DNA of 64,000 nucleotides from WHSW01 sp963705955 (GTDB taxonomy: Bacteria > Actinomycetota > Thermoleophilia > Solirubrobacterales > 70-9): contig CAVPLH010000001.1 in assembly GCA_963705955.1 (NCBI GenBank), positions 186,001 through 250,000 on the forward strand. The letters run 5' to 3'. Positions 52,197-61,208 of this stretch are shown piece by piece. Position numbers and translations under genes: made by a program. Within the stretch, counting starts at the first letter, position 1; each line of letters opens with the position of its first letter. The notes beneath the pieces were generated by a model, which had not been told where the DNA came from, did not search any database, and worked only from the letters and a program-made list of their open reading frames with translations.

Positions 52197-53238
52197 GCCG
52201 CCCGACGGCGGCCCGGCGGGCCGCTGAGCCGAACCGGCCGCCGGTTATCTCGCGCAGCTTCGCCTGATCGTGGCGCGCCGAGACCGTCCGCACCGTCCCC
52301 GAGCGCGAGCGGGTGATCAACGACTCGGTGGTCGCCTTCCCGCGGCTGTACCGAACGCCCTGCAGGAGGTCGCCGTCGGTGACGCCGGTGGCGGCGAAGA
52401 ACACGTCCTTGCCGGAGACGAGCCGGTCGACGTCGAGGATTTCATCGAGGTCGTAGCCGGCGTCGACCGCGGCCTGGCGCTCGGAGTCGTCGCGAGGCCA
52501 GAGCCTGCCGAGCAGCTCCCCGCCGAGGCACTTGATCGCCGCCGCCGAGAGCACGCCCTCCGGCGTCCCGCCGATCCCCCAGAGCAGGTCGACCCCGGCC
52601 TCCGCGGAAACGGCGAACAGGGCCGCGGAGACGTCGCCGTCGCTGATCAACCGGATCCGGGCTCCGACCTCGCGGATCTCGGCGATCGCGGCCTCGTGGC
52701 GGGGCCGGTCGAGCATGATCACCGTCACGTCGCCGACCGGCTTCTGCTTTCGTTCCGCGACCCGGCCGACGACCTCCGCGAGCGGGTCGTCGAGGCTGAG
52801 GCAGTCCGCGACCTCGCTGCTCCCGGCGATCTTCTCCATATAGACGCACGGGCCCGGGTCGAACATCGTCCCGCGCTCCGAGAGCGCGATCACCGAGAGC
52901 GCCGACGGCATCCCGCGCGCGGTCAGCGTCGTTCCCTCGAGCGGGTCGACGGCGATGTCGACCTCGGGAGGGCTGCCGTCGCCGATCCGCTCGCCGTTGT
53001 AGAGCATCGGGGCCTCGTCCTTCTCGCCCTCGCCGATCACGACCGTGCCGTCCATCGGCACCGTGTCGAGCAACAGCCGCATCGCGTCGACCGCGGCACC
53101 GTCGGCGGACTCCTTTTCGCCGCGTCCGACCCAGCGCGACGCGGCGAGCGCCGCCGCCTCCGTGACCCGAACCAACTCGAGCGCGAGGTTGCGATCCGGC
53201 TTCGCGCCCGACCGCTGATCGTGCGAGAGGACCGTCAA
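52105..53238 (-). CDS. glpX: Fructose-1,6-bisphosphatase class II
   Basis: Gluconeogenic phosphatase converting fructose-1,6-bisphosphate to fructose-6-phosphate; the only FBPase type in many actinobacteria. 377 residues: VTEAAALAASRWVGRGEKESAD, the metal site VVIGEGEKDEAPML and VDIAVDPLEGTT, and GIGGTPEGVLSAAA. Start is TTG 53238, overlapping the upstream stop as TTGA. After ITGGRF, where homologs end, about 40 Arg/Pro-rich residues follow and run 92 bp into the convergent yihY gene. Confidence 0.94.
   Translation of the reverse strand: MTVLSHDQRSGAKPDRNLALELVRVTEAAALAASRWVGRGEKESADGAAVDAMRLLLDTVPMDGTVVIGEGEKDEAPMLYNGERIGDGSPPEVDIAVDPLEGTTLTARGMPSALSVIALSERGTMFDPGPCVYMEKIAGSSEVADCLSLDDPLAEVVGRVAERKQKPVGDVTVIMLDRPRHEAAIAEIREVGARIRLISDGDVSAALFAVSAEAGVDLLWGIGGTPEGVLSAAAIKCLGGELLGRLWPRDDSERQAAVDAGYDLDEILDVDRLVSGKDVFFAATGVTDGDLLQGVRYSRGKATTESLITRSRSGTVRTVSARHDQAKLREITGGRFGSAARRAAVGRLRALPAPARRTSAPAPPRRCRCRGARNGER
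52208..52224. terminator. GC hairpin downstream of yihY, inside the glpX 3' end
   Basis: GCGGCCC (52208-52214), loop GGC, GGGCCGC (52218-52224), a perfect 7-bp stem 11 bp after the yihY stop. It falls in the extra C-terminal segment of the glpX frame. Confidence 0.5.
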
Positions 53239-53744
53239 ACCGTGCCCGGAGCCTTGCGGGTCTTCCGGGGGGCGCTCTCCACGGATCGCGTGTAGCCGAC
53301 GATCGCGATCACGACGGCGCTGATCAAGGCGATCCAATAGCCGTAGTCGAGGCTGACCCCGATCTCTGCCGGGCCGCTGCCCGGCTTGTCGATGATCCCG
53401 TTGTAGGCGATCAGCACGAAGGCGATGAACCCGGCGAGCATCGTCATCTCCCCCGGGGGGTAGGAGAGCTTGTGGCCGCGGACCAGGATCCAGCCGAGGA
53501 TCAGCGGGGCGATCGCGGTGAGCAGCAGCAGCCAGCGAAGGATCGGGAACGTCTCGAAGCCGGTGCAGCTGAAGTCGTCCTGGCCGCAGATGAACGCGTC
53601 CGGGTTGAAGTCCGGGCCGCCGACGACTCGCTGCGGGTTGTGGTCGAGCGAGTACCAGGGCAGGAACAGGATCGAGACGATGAGCAGAATCGACGCCGCC
53701 GCCCCGACCACCACCCGGCCACGATTGAGCCGCGAGAAGTCCAT
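53235..53744 (-). CDS. Four-span membrane protein of unknown function
   Basis: 169 residues with hydrophobic segments at about 10-30, 68-87, 100-116 and 133-150. Between the first two lies an outside loop with two Cys (FICGQDDFSC) that could form a disulfide. Stop overlaps the glpX start (TTGA), so the two are translated together, although no functional link is obvious. TAGGCT box 9 nt before the ATG. Confidence 0.75.
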   Translation of the reverse strand: MDFSRLNRGRVVVGAAASILLIVSILFLPWYSLDHNPQRVVGGPDFNPDAFICGQDDFSCTGFETFPILRWLLLLTAIAPLILGWILVRGHKLSYPPGEMTMLAGFIAFVLIAYNGIIDKPGSGPAEIGVSLDYGYWIALISAVVIAIVGYTRSVESAPRKTRKAPGTV

Positions 53745-53753
53745 GCACTCGCG

Positions 53754-53759
53754 AGCCTA
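53754..53759 (-). promoter_or_regulatory. -10 box TAGGCT, predicted leaderless promoter of the membrane protein-glpX operon
   Basis: TAGGCT on the minus strand ends 9 nt before the ATG at 53744. A second TAGGCT on the plus strand (53770-53775) faces the divergent F420 gene but is 13 nt from its start. Confidence 0.45.
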
Positions 53760-53788
53760 TCCCAACGAATAGGCTCCGGACCCGGACG

Positions 53789-54725
53789 ATGCCCGACCGC
53801 CGCTGGGGACTAACGCTGCCGCTTCCGGCGCTCTCGCTGCGCGACCATTCCGAGCTCGTTCGGCGCGCCGAGGCGGCCGGCTACACCGACCTCTGGACCG
53901 GCGAGACCAACGGCCCGGACGGGTTTACGCCGCTCGCCCTCGCCGCGGCCTGGACGACGACGGTCCGCCTCGGGACCGGTGTCGTCGGCGTCTTTCAGCG
54001 CGGTCCGGCGCTGCTCGCCCAGCAGGCGGCGGCGCTCGCCGACGCGAGCGGCGGCCGTTTCGCGCTCGGGATCGGCGCCTCGTCCGACCGGATCGTCGAG
54101 GGCTGGAACGGGATCCCGTTCGAACGGCCGCTGCGACGGGTCTCCGAGACCGTCGACTTCCTGCGCCCGGCGCTCGCCGGCGAGCGGACCGCCAGCGGCT
54201 TTCGGCTCGAGCAGGCGCCGCCTCCCGGTCGCGATCGTGCTCGCGGCGCTGCGCGGCAGGATGCTGCGGCTGGCGGTCGAGAAGGGCGACGGCGCATTCA
54301 CGAACTTCCTCCCGATCTCCGGCCTGCCTCAGGTCGCTGCCGAGCTCGACGGCGCCCCCGATGGGTTCGAGCTGCTCGGCCGCTTCTTCTGCCTGCCGGG
54401 CGAGCGCGAGCAGATCGAGCCGTTGGTCAGATTCATGTTCTCCAGCTATGTCACCGTGCCCGTCTACGCCGACTTCTACCGCTGGCTCGGCCACGGCGAC
54501 GCGATCGCCGAGATGTGCGAGGCATGGGATGCCAAGGATCGCCAGCGGGCCGCGGCGGCGGCTCCCTGGGAGCTGATCGAGGAGATGTTCATCCTCGGCA
54601 CCCCCGAGCAGATGAAGGCACGTCTCGATCAGTTCGTCGCCGGCGGGATCACCTGCCCGGTGCTGACCCCGATCACGACGCCGGACCGGCTCGGCGACCT
54701 GATCGAGGCGCTGGCACCCGAGTAG
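53789..54725 (+). CDS. LLM-class F420-dependent oxidoreductase, one-base frameshift
   Basis: Luciferase-like TIM-barrel enzyme using coenzyme F420 for hydride transfer. First frame: WGLTLPLPALSLRDHSELVRRAEAAGY, then LGTGVVGVFQRGPALLAQQAAALAD and GRFALGIGASSDRIVEGWNG. One C too many in CCTCCC (54221-54226) shifts the frame; continuing one frame over gives VAIVLAALRGRMLRLAVEKGDGAF and TPEQMKARLDQFVAGGITCP to the stop. Corrected length about 311 residues, normal. Substrate unknown. An intact gene with a homopolymer error is the simplest reading. Confidence 0.82.
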
Positions 54726-54772
54726 CCCGCGCCGGCTCGTCCGAGTTGCGCCGGGGTCGCCGCGACCGGCGA

Positions 54773-55768
54773 CTACGCCGTCGGCTTCGCGAGGCTGAGC
54801 GCGTAGAGCCCGTCGGGGTCGGTCCACCACTCGACCAGCTCGAGACCGGCGTCGGAGTAGCTCGAGTCGAGCCGTTCGCGGGTGAACTTGGTCGAGATCT
54901 CGGTCCGCATCTCCTCGTTACGGGCGAAGTGGGTGCGCATGTCGAGCGTCCGTAGGTCGATGAACTGCTCGGCGAGCGAGCGCAGGCGGATGTCGATCCA
55001 CTCGTTCTCGGCGTCCCAGAAGGCGACATGCTCGAACTGCTCGAGGTCGAAGTCGGCGTCGAGCTCGCGGTTGAGGACGCTGAGGACGTTCTTGTTGAAC
55101 TCGGCGGTGACCCCGGCGGAGTCGTTGTAGGCGGCCTCCAGCGTCCTTTGGTCCTTGACCAGGTCGGTTCCGAGCAAGAAACGGTCCCCCGGGTACATGA
55201 GGGTCGCGATCCGGGCCAGGAAGGAGCGCCGCGGCCCCGGCTTGAAGTTCCCGATCGTGCCGCCGAGGAAGGCGATCAACGCGCCCTCCTCGCGGGGGAC
55301 GCGCTCGAGGTGGGTCTCGTAGTCGCAGATGATCCCGTGCACGCGCAGGCCGTCGTACTCGGCGACGAGCTCGGCGGCGACCCGGCGGGTTATCTCCTCG
55401 GAGATGTCGACCGGCACATATGTCTCCAGCGAGCCGGCGTCGCGCATCGCATCGAGCACGGTCCGCGTCTTCGCGGCGGCTCCGGACCCGAGCTCGATCA
55501 GGGTCGTCGGGGTCGCGGCGGCGACGATCTCCGATGCTTCGCCGGCGAGGATCGAGCGCTCGGCACGGGTCGGGTAGTACTCGGGCAGCTCGGTGATCCG
55601 CTCGAACAGCTCCGAGCCGCGCTCGTCGTAGAAGTACTTCGGCGGCAGCTCCTTGAACGGACAGGAAAGTCCCTCGCGCACGTCCTCCGCCATGCCGGCC
55701 AGCACCCCGCCTTCGGCGAGGTGGACCTCGATCTCGATCTGCTCGGCGGTCGCCGCCACGTTCCTCAA
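54773..55768 (-). CDS. egtD: L-histidine N-alpha-methyltransferase (ergothioneine biosynthesis)
   Basis: Trimethylates histidine to hercynine with SAM, the first step of ergothioneine synthesis. 331 residues: CPFKELPPKYFYDERGSELFERITELPEYYPTRAE-type N-terminus, LIELGSGAAAKTRTVLDAM (motif I), VPVDISEEI, and LGGTIGNFKPG. Start is TTG 55768, 37 bp after the egtB stop; GTG 55759 is an alternative. With egtB it forms a two-gene operon; egtC, egtA and egtE are not in the window. Confidence 0.96.
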   Translation of the reverse strand: MRNVAATAEQIEIEVHLAEGGVLAGMAEDVREGLSCPFKELPPKYFYDERGSELFERITELPEYYPTRAERSILAGEASEIVAAATPTTLIELGSGAAAKTRTVLDAMRDAGSLETYVPVDISEEITRRVAAELVAEYDGLRVHGIICDYETHLERVPREEGALIAFLGGTIGNFKPGPRRSFLARIATLMYPGDRFLLGTDLVKDQRTLEAAYNDSAGVTAEFNKNVLSVLNRELDADFDLEQFEHVAFWDAENEWIDIRLRSLAEQFIDLRTLDMRTHFARNEEMRTEISTKFTRERLDSSYSDAGLELVEWWTDPDGLYALSLAKPTA

Positions 55769-55805
55769 CCGTCGTCGCTGGACGCGTTTCGTTTCATGCG
55801 CTCGT

Positions 55806-57020
55806 TCAAACGTCCCTTACGCATCGGATCCCGGAGAAGATTTGTGAGCGCTCGGGGAGGTCCCAGTTGCGAAAGCTCGTCCGGATCAGATCTCGTCTCG
55901 TCGCCCAGGCGCCGCCGCGCAGGACCTTGTAGGTGTCGCCAAAGAAGACCTCGGAGTACTCGGGGTAGGGAAAGGCGCGAAACCCCGGGTAGGGGACGAA
56001 GTCCGAGGACGTCCACTCCCAGACATCGCCGAGCATCTGCACCGCGCCGGAGACGCCGGCCCCGGCTGCATAGGCGCCCGCCTTCGCCGTTCCGAAGCCG
56101 AGCTGATCGAGGTTCGCCCGAGTGGGGTCGGAACCCGCCGCCGCCGCTTCCCACTCGAACTCGGTCGGCAGCCGCTTGCCCGCCCAGCGGGCGAACGCGT
56201 CGGCCTGATGCCAGTCGACGTGGACGACCGGCCGCGTGCCGTCGACCGGGCGCCGCCGGCCGAAGGTGGTGGTAACCCAGCGATCGCCGTCGCGCTCCCA
56301 GTACATCGGCGGTTCGGCGTTGGTCGCGGCCAGAAACCCGGCGAACGCTGCATTGGTGACGGGCGTGCGGTCGATCTCGAACGCCGCCAGCTCGACCGTG
56401 TGCCGCGGGCGCTCGTTGTCGTACGCGAAGCCATCGTCGGCGGCCCCGACCTCGTGCGGGCCGGCGGTGACCGCGACCATCTCGGGCCCGGCGTCGACCG
56501 GTTCGCCGACCACCGTCCCGTCGATCCGGACCGGTTCGTAGCCGTCGACCATCTGCAGCAGCTGCAGCATCGTCTCGGCGTGCTGGTGCTCGTGGGCGAT
56601 CAGCATCTCGTAGATGAATCCCCCCGCGATCAGCTGATCGTCGTTGTCTTCGAGCTCCGTCGTCGAGAGGACCTCGAGCGTCCGTGCGCGCACCCCCTCC
56701 ATGTAGGAGCGCAGCTCGTCGCCGCGTAGGATCGGCAGCTCGTTGCGGATCTTCCGTGGGTTCTCGATCGCGTCGTAGAAGCGCCCCAGGTCGCCGTCCA
56801 TCGGCTCGAGACCGCCGACCCTCTGGACCAGCCAGAGCTCCTCGAAGTTGGCGATGTGGCCCAGGTCCCATGCGAGCGGGCTGAGGATCGGGGAGTAGAC
56901 CGTGTTGAGTTGCTCGTCCTCGAGCGGCTCGATCAACAGCAGAGTCCGCTCGCGCGCCTCCGCAAGGCGGTCGGCAACCCGCTGACTCAGATTGGCCTCG
57001 GCGGTCGGCGCGATCTCCAG
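55806..57020 (-). CDS. egtB: Hercynine oxygenase (sulfoxide synthase) EgtB, start codon uncertain
   Basis: Non-heme iron enzyme joining a thiol to hercynine. DinB-like domain with iron ligands His in DLGHIANFEELW and the HxxxHxE motif in IAHEHQHAETM; then the FGE-sulfatase fold with VHVDWHQADAFARWAGKRLPTEFEWE and LGDVWEWTSSDF. The first canonical codon, TTG 56936, would cut off the family N-terminus. In-frame sequence upstream (SQRVADRLAEARERTLLLIEP) matches that N-terminus up to a TAG at 57024, and no ATG/GTG/TTG lies there, so initiation at CTG 57020 or nearby is suggested. Confidence 0.85.
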   Translation of the reverse strand: MEIAPTAEANLSQRVADRLAEARERTLLLIEPLEDEQLNTVYSPILSPLAWDLGHIANFEELWLVQRVGGLEPMDGDLGRFYDAIENPRKIRNELPILRGDELRSYMEGVRARTLEVLSTTELEDNDDQLIAGGFIYEMLIAHEHQHAETMLQLLQMVDGYEPVRIDGTVVGEPVDAGPEMVAVTAGPHEVGAADDGFAYDNERPRHTVELAAFEIDRTPVTNAAFAGFLAATNAEPPMYWERDGDRWVTTTFGRRRPVDGTRPVVHVDWHQADAFARWAGKRLPTEFEWEAAAAGSDPTRANLDQLGFGTAKAGAYAAGAGVSGAVQMLGDVWEWTSSDFVPYPGFRAFPYPEYSEVFFGDTYKVLRGGAWATRRDLIRTSFRNWDLPERSQIFSGIRCVRDV

Positions 57021-57078
57021 AGGCTACCCAGGCGGCTCGATCGCGAACTCGAACGAACAGATGCCGCCTCCAGACGGC

Positions 57079-57084
57079 TAGGCT
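57079..57084 (+). promoter_or_regulatory. -10 box TAGGCT, predicted leaderless promoter of the SDR gene
   Basis: TAGGCT ends 9 nt before ATG 57094. On the opposite strand TAGCCT (57026-57021) lies just ahead of the proposed egtB start region. Confidence 0.45.
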
Positions 57085-57093
57085 GCCGCCCCG

Positions 57094-57858
57094 ATGCGGA
57101 TCGAGGGCAAGAGCGCGCTCGTCGTCGGCGGTGCCTCGGGGCTCGGCGAGGCGACCGCGAGGCGACTCCGCTCTGCAGGCGCGTCGGTGACGATCGCGGA
57201 CCTGAACGTGGAGAAGGGGGAGGCGCTCGCCGCGGAGCTCGGCGACGAAGCCCGGTTCGTCGAGGCGAACGTGCTCGAGGCCGAGCAGGTCGAGGCCGCG
57301 GTCGACGCGGCGACGGCGTCCGGCGAGCTACGCGCGTCGATCTGCTGCGCGGGCATCGGCTGGGCGCAGCGGACCGTCTCCAAGCAGGGCCCGCACGACC
57401 TCGAGATCTTCGCCAACGTGGTCAAGGTGAACCTGATCGGCACCTTCAACGTCCTTCGCCTCGCGGCAGCCGCGATGGCCGCCAACGAGCCGAGCGAGGA
57501 CGGCGAGCGCGGCGTCTGCGTCAACACGGCCTCGATCGCGGCCTTCGACGGCCAGATCGGCCAGGTCGCATACGCCGCCTCCAAGGGCGGAATCGTCGGC
57601 CTCACCCTGCCCGCGGCGCGCGACCTCTCCGGCCGCGGCGTCCGGGTGATGACGATCGCGCCGGGGCTCTTCGACACGCCGCTGCTCGCCGCCCTCCCAG
57701 AGGATGCCCGGGAAGCGCTCGGCGCCGGGATCCCGTTCCCCTCGCGGCTCGGCCTACCCTCCGAGTACGCGGACCTGGTCGCCGCGATCGTCGCCAACCC
57801 GATGCTCAACGGCGAGACGATCCGCCTCGACGGTGCGCTGCGGATGCCGCCGCGGTAG
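57094..57858 (+). CDS. Short-chain dehydrogenase/reductase, 3-hydroxyacyl-CoA dehydrogenase type-2-like
   Basis: 254 residues. Rossmann motif ALVVGGASGLGEATARRL, ICCAGIGWA (NAG-like), catalytic Ser in NTASIAAFDGQIGQ and YxxxK in VAYAASKGGIVGLTLPAARDLS. The N-terminal LVVGGASGLG and the LPEDAREALGAGIPFPSRLG tail match the HSD17B10-like group that oxidises short-chain 3-hydroxyacyl-CoA with NAD. It would fit the acyl-CoA oxidation genes elsewhere in the window. Confidence 0.9.
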   Translation: MRIEGKSALVVGGASGLGEATARRLRSAGASVTIADLNVEKGEALAAELGDEARFVEANVLEAEQVEAAVDAATASGELRASICCAGIGWAQRTVSKQGPHDLEIFANVVKVNLIGTFNVLRLAAAAMAANEPSEDGERGVCVNTASIAAFDGQIGQVAYAASKGGIVGLTLPAARDLSGRGVRVMTIAPGLFDTPLLAALPEDAREALGAGIPFPSRLGLPSEYADLVAAIVANPMLNGETIRLDGALRMPPR

Positions 57859-57866
57859 GAGGCCCG

Positions 57867-58280
57867 ATGAGGCTCGGATTCCTGATCCTCTCCGACCACA
57901 GCGAGGCGCTGAACGGAAAGGTCTATGCGCTCGGCGGCGGCTGGAACATGCTCCGCTTCGCCGAGCTCCCGATCGAGCACAGCTTCGACATCGCGTTCGG
58001 AATCGACGTGCCGTGGGACGAGACCAACCAGCCGCACACGCTGCGGCTCGAGATCCAGGATCCGGACGGCGAGCGGCTCGGCGACGAGTTCACGCTCGAC
58101 TTCGAGACCGGCCGGCCGCCGGGCACCGTCCCCGGCCAGGACCAGCGCATCGTCCTCTCCCTGAACGCCGGCATCAGCTTCGCGAGCGCCGGCCCGCACG
58201 CCGTCGTCATCCACGTAGGCGAGCAGGAGATCGGCCGCAGCAGGTTCTACGTGATCCTGCAGACGGCCTCCCCCGGCTGA
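57867..58280 (+). CDS. DUF6941-like protein of unknown function
   Basis: 137 residues, MRLGFLILSDHSEALNGKVYALGGGWNMLR at the start, then beta-rich sequence (FGIDVPWDETNQPHTLRLEI, IVLSLNAGISFASAGPHAVV) and QEIGRSRFYVIL at the end, as in small beta-sandwich proteins of this family common in actinobacteria. ATG has a TAGGAGG Shine-Dalgarno and lies 8 bp after the SDR stop, so they share a transcript. Confidence 0.75.
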   Translation: MRLGFLILSDHSEALNGKVYALGGGWNMLRFAELPIEHSFDIAFGIDVPWDETNQPHTLRLEIQDPDGERLGDEFTLDFETGRPPGTVPGQDQRIVLSLNAGISFASAGPHAVVIHVGEQEIGRSRFYVILQTASPG

Positions 58281-58361
58281 TTTCGCGCGGCCCTGAACGC
58301 GGGATGCCGTTTCGGGAGTCTCGGTCCCCTCGTTTGGTTGGTCGCCGTCTCGATGCCGTCG

Positions 58362-59468
58362 TCAGCCACCCCTCTGCAGGTGCTCGCGAAGCCGGTCGAT
58401 CTGACTCTGTTGTTGCCTGACTTGGTCGACGAGCCGCCGGACGGTGGCGTCGAGCGGGTTCGCGGAGCGTGAGGGCGCGACCCCGAGCTGCCCATTTGGC
58501 TTGACGACCACCGGCTGGGCTCCGCCGAGGGGCGTGCCGCTGATCCCGGCGATGTAGGTGGCGGTCTGCTTGCCGTCGGTGCCGATCCGGATCGTCCCCG
58601 CTTCCCCGGCCTTGCCGGCGTTGGCGATGTCGACGTTGTCCGAGCCTGCGGTCAGGTTCTTGCCGGCACCGGAGCCGAGCGCGGCGTTGTTGTTGCCGGT
58701 CGTGTTCGCGTTCAGCGCGCCGGTGCCGGTCGCGCTGTTGTCGTGGCCGGTGGTGTTGGCGAAGAGCGCGTTGGTGCCGGTCGCGACGTTGTCGTCGCCG
58801 GTGGTGTTGAGAACGAGCGCCTGATAGCCGCCGGCGACATTGTCGTCGCCCTTCGTGTTCCCGTAGAGCGCGCCCCTGCCGCTCGCCACGTTGCGACTGC
58901 CGCTGACGTTCTCGTGAAGCGCGTCGGTGCCGGCGGCGACGTTGTCGTTGCCGGCCTTGTTGGAGTAGAGCGTGGTGAAGCCGCTGGCGACGTTGTTGGA
59001 GCCACCGATGTTCGACCACAGCGCGCGAAAGCCGCCGGCGACGTTGTTGGAGCCGGTGGTGTTGGCGTAGAGCGCCTCGGCGCCGCTGGCGACGTTGTTG
59101 GCCCCAGTGGTGTTGTGGAACAGCGCGACATCGCCGGTCGCCACGTTCTCGCTGCCACTGGTGTTGGCGGTCAGCGCCGCCGAGCCGACCGCGATGTTCC
59201 TGACGCCGGTGGTCAGGCTCGGCATCACCGAGCTGCCCAGGCCGACGTTGCAGCAGCCGGTGAAGGTCCCGTTGAAGAGCGAGGGGGTATTGCCGGCTGC
59301 GGCGTTGAAGTTGTTGTCGAAGTAGACGCTGCCGGTGGTCGCGAGGCTCTGCGAGGCGCCCGCGGTGAGGCCGATCAGCGCGCTGAGCGCGAGGGCGCTC
59401 ACCGTGATTCGGAACCGGCGGCGTGGCGCGGTTGGCTGACATGGACGGGAACTGTGCTTGGCAGTCAT
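58362..59468 (-). CDS. Secreted beta-repeat protein (YadA-head-like 17-residue repeats) with C-terminal coiled coil
   Basis: 368 residues. Signal peptide about 20-44 (ITVSALALSALIGLTAGASQSLA). Residues 88-274 are eleven 17-residue repeats of type GxxNVAxGxxALxxNTT, the pattern of trimeric adhesin heads and phage tail-fibre-like proteins. A short Gly-rich domain follows, and residues 337-367 (VRRLVDQVRQQQSQIDRLREHL) form a coiled coil that could trimerise. ATG 59468 has GAGGGAAG upstream. No membrane anchor seen, so its attachment to the cell is unclear. Confidence 0.85.
   Translation of the reverse strand: MTAKHSSRPCQPTAPRRRFRITVSALALSALIGLTAGASQSLATTGSVYFDNNFNAAAGNTPSLFNGTFTGCCNVGLGSSVMPSLTTGVRNIAVGSAALTANTSGSENVATGDVALFHNTTGANNVASGAEALYANTTGSNNVAGGFRALWSNIGGSNNVASGFTTLYSNKAGNDNVAAGTDALHENVSGSRNVASGRGALYGNTKGDDNVAGGYQALVLNTTGDDNVATGTNALFANTTGHDNSATGTGALNANTTGNNNAALGSGAGKNLTAGSDNVDIANAGKAGEAGTIRIGTDGKQTATYIAGISGTPLGGAQPVVVKPNGQLGVAPSRSANPLDATVRRLVDQVRQQQSQIDRLREHLQRGG
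58647..59207 (-). repeat. Eleven tandem 51-bp coding repeats
   Basis: Each unit encodes 17 residues of the NVAxGxxALxxNTT motif. Units are diverged at DNA level, so this is an old array, yet still a substrate for in-frame expansion or contraction. Confidence 0.85.
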
Positions 59469-59749
59469 CTTGACTTCCCTCCGATCGGTTTGGGCGGAGC
59501 CAAGCGGCGCGTCTGGTGCTGCCGAGCGGGTTTGCCGTCGAGGCATCCGTCCGAGTGGACGAGGCGAGCCTATCCCGGCCGTGGGCGGGCGCAAGGACGT
59601 GTGGGCCGGTCCGCCTGGCGCCTGAATCGGTCGATGCGGACCGGAAACGGCGGCCGGTGCGCCAGTGCTGCCAGAACTTCGGCATCCCCAAGGGGTTGCA
59701 GGTCTGGACGGGCCGAAATAGGCTCGACGCAGCGAACTCGGGAGGACGC
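59469..59749. other. 281-bp divergent intergenic region between secreted-protein genes
   Basis: Separates the repeat adhesin-like gene (minus) from the first propeller gene (plus). Apart from the two Shine-Dalgarno sequences I see no clear consensus promoter or repeat. Confidence 0.5.
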
Positions 59750-61208
59750 ATGGCACGGACGCGGCGGCCCAGCGAGCGCATATGGCCGTCGCCGACGATC
59801 GGCGTCGGGGTGCTCCGGCTATGCGCGGCGTTCTTGGTCGCCTCGTCCCTGGCCCTCGCCCCGCGCGCCGAAGGCGTTCGTCTACTGGGCGGACGTCGAC
59901 CAAGGCACGATCGGCCGCGCCAACCTCGACGGGAGCGGGGTCGATCGGAGCTTCATCAACACAGCCAGCAGCCCGCTCGGCGTCGCGGTCGACTCCGGCC
60001 ACGTCTACTGGACCCATCTCGGCGCGATCGGCCGCGCCAACCTCGACGGGAGCGGGGTCGATCGGAGCTTCATCGCGATCCCGAGCGGCTCGTTCGGCGT
60101 CGCGGTCGACGCCGGCCACGTCTACTGGACGAACTTCGCCTCCCCCGGCACGATCGGCCGCGCCAACCTCGACGGGACCGGGGTCGATCAGAGCTTCATC
60201 ACGATCCCGAGCGGGGCGTGGGGCGTCGCAGTCGACGCCGGCCACGTCTACTGGGCGGACTCCTATTCCTTCCCGCCGGGGACGATCGGGCGCGCCAACC
60301 TCGACGGGACCGGGGTCGATCAGAGCTTCATCAGCGGCGCCCAGGGCCCGCTCGGCGTCGCGGTCGACGCCGGCCACGTCTACTGGGCGAACGGCGACTT
60401 CCCCGGCTCGATCGGCCGCGCCAACCTCGACGGGTCCGGGGTCGATCAGAGCTTCATCAGCGGGGCCTCCTACCCGTTCGGCGTCGCGGTCGACGCCGCT
60501 CACGTCTACTGGGCGAACGACTCGAACACGATCGGCCGCGCCAACCTCGACGGCAGCGGCGTCGACCAGAGCTTCATCAGCGGCGCCAACTTCCCGCGCG
60601 GCCTCGCGGTGGACGACCGCTTCTCCCCCGAGACGACGATCACCTCCGGTCCGCAGGGACTCACCAACGACGCCTCGCCGAGCTTCGGCTTCGCCTCCGA
60701 CCAATCCGGCTTCGCCTTTCAGTGCCGCCTCGACTCGGGCGTCTGGGATGCCTGTAGCTCGCCGAAGTCCTATCTGGACCTCGACGACGCCCCCCACGAC
60801 TTCGAGGTCCGGGCGATCAGCGCCGTGGGTGCCGACCCCACCCCGGCGTCGCGCAGCTTCACCGTCGACGCCGAGGTCGCGGGAAAGGCGAGCGCCGCGA
60901 AGACCCAGAAGCAGCACGGCAAGAAGATCGTCGTCAAGGTCAAGGTAAAGGCCAAGGAGCAGCTGACCGCAAAGGCCAGCGGCAAGGTCAAGGTCAATCC
61001 CACCTACAAGCTGAAGCCGAAGACGGCCCAGCTCACCGCCGGCCAGACCAAGACGCTGAAGCTGAAGCCGAAGAAGAAGGGGCAGGCGAAGCGGATCGCC
61101 GGGGCCCTGGAGCGCGGCAAGAAGGCGACCGCGAAGCTGACGGTCAAGCTCACCGACCAGGTCGGGCACAGCGACACCGAGAAGCTGAGCGTGAGGCTGA
61201 AGCGGTGA
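59750..61208 (+). CDS. Secreted YWTD-type beta-propeller protein, copy 1, one-base frameshift
   Basis: ATG with GGAGGAC upstream starts a signal peptide (GVGVLRLCAAFLVASSLALAPRAE). One G too many at 59873-59874 shifts the frame; one frame over it reads FVYWADVDQGTIGRANLDGSG and continues for about seven propeller blades of the form HVYWxx..IGRANLDGSGVDQSFI, the YWTD pattern of LDL-receptor-like propellers. Then an Ig-like segment (SPETTITSGPQGLTNDASPS) and a Lys-rich C-terminal domain (KTLKLKPKKKGQAKRI). Probably binds a surface or polymer ligand; function unknown. Stop overlaps copy 2 as GTGA. Confidence 0.8.

Noticed and set aside
58647..59207. CRISPR-like array suggested by regular 51-bp spacing
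   Set aside because: Repeats are coding, diverged, contiguous without spacers and keep the frame of a secreted protein.
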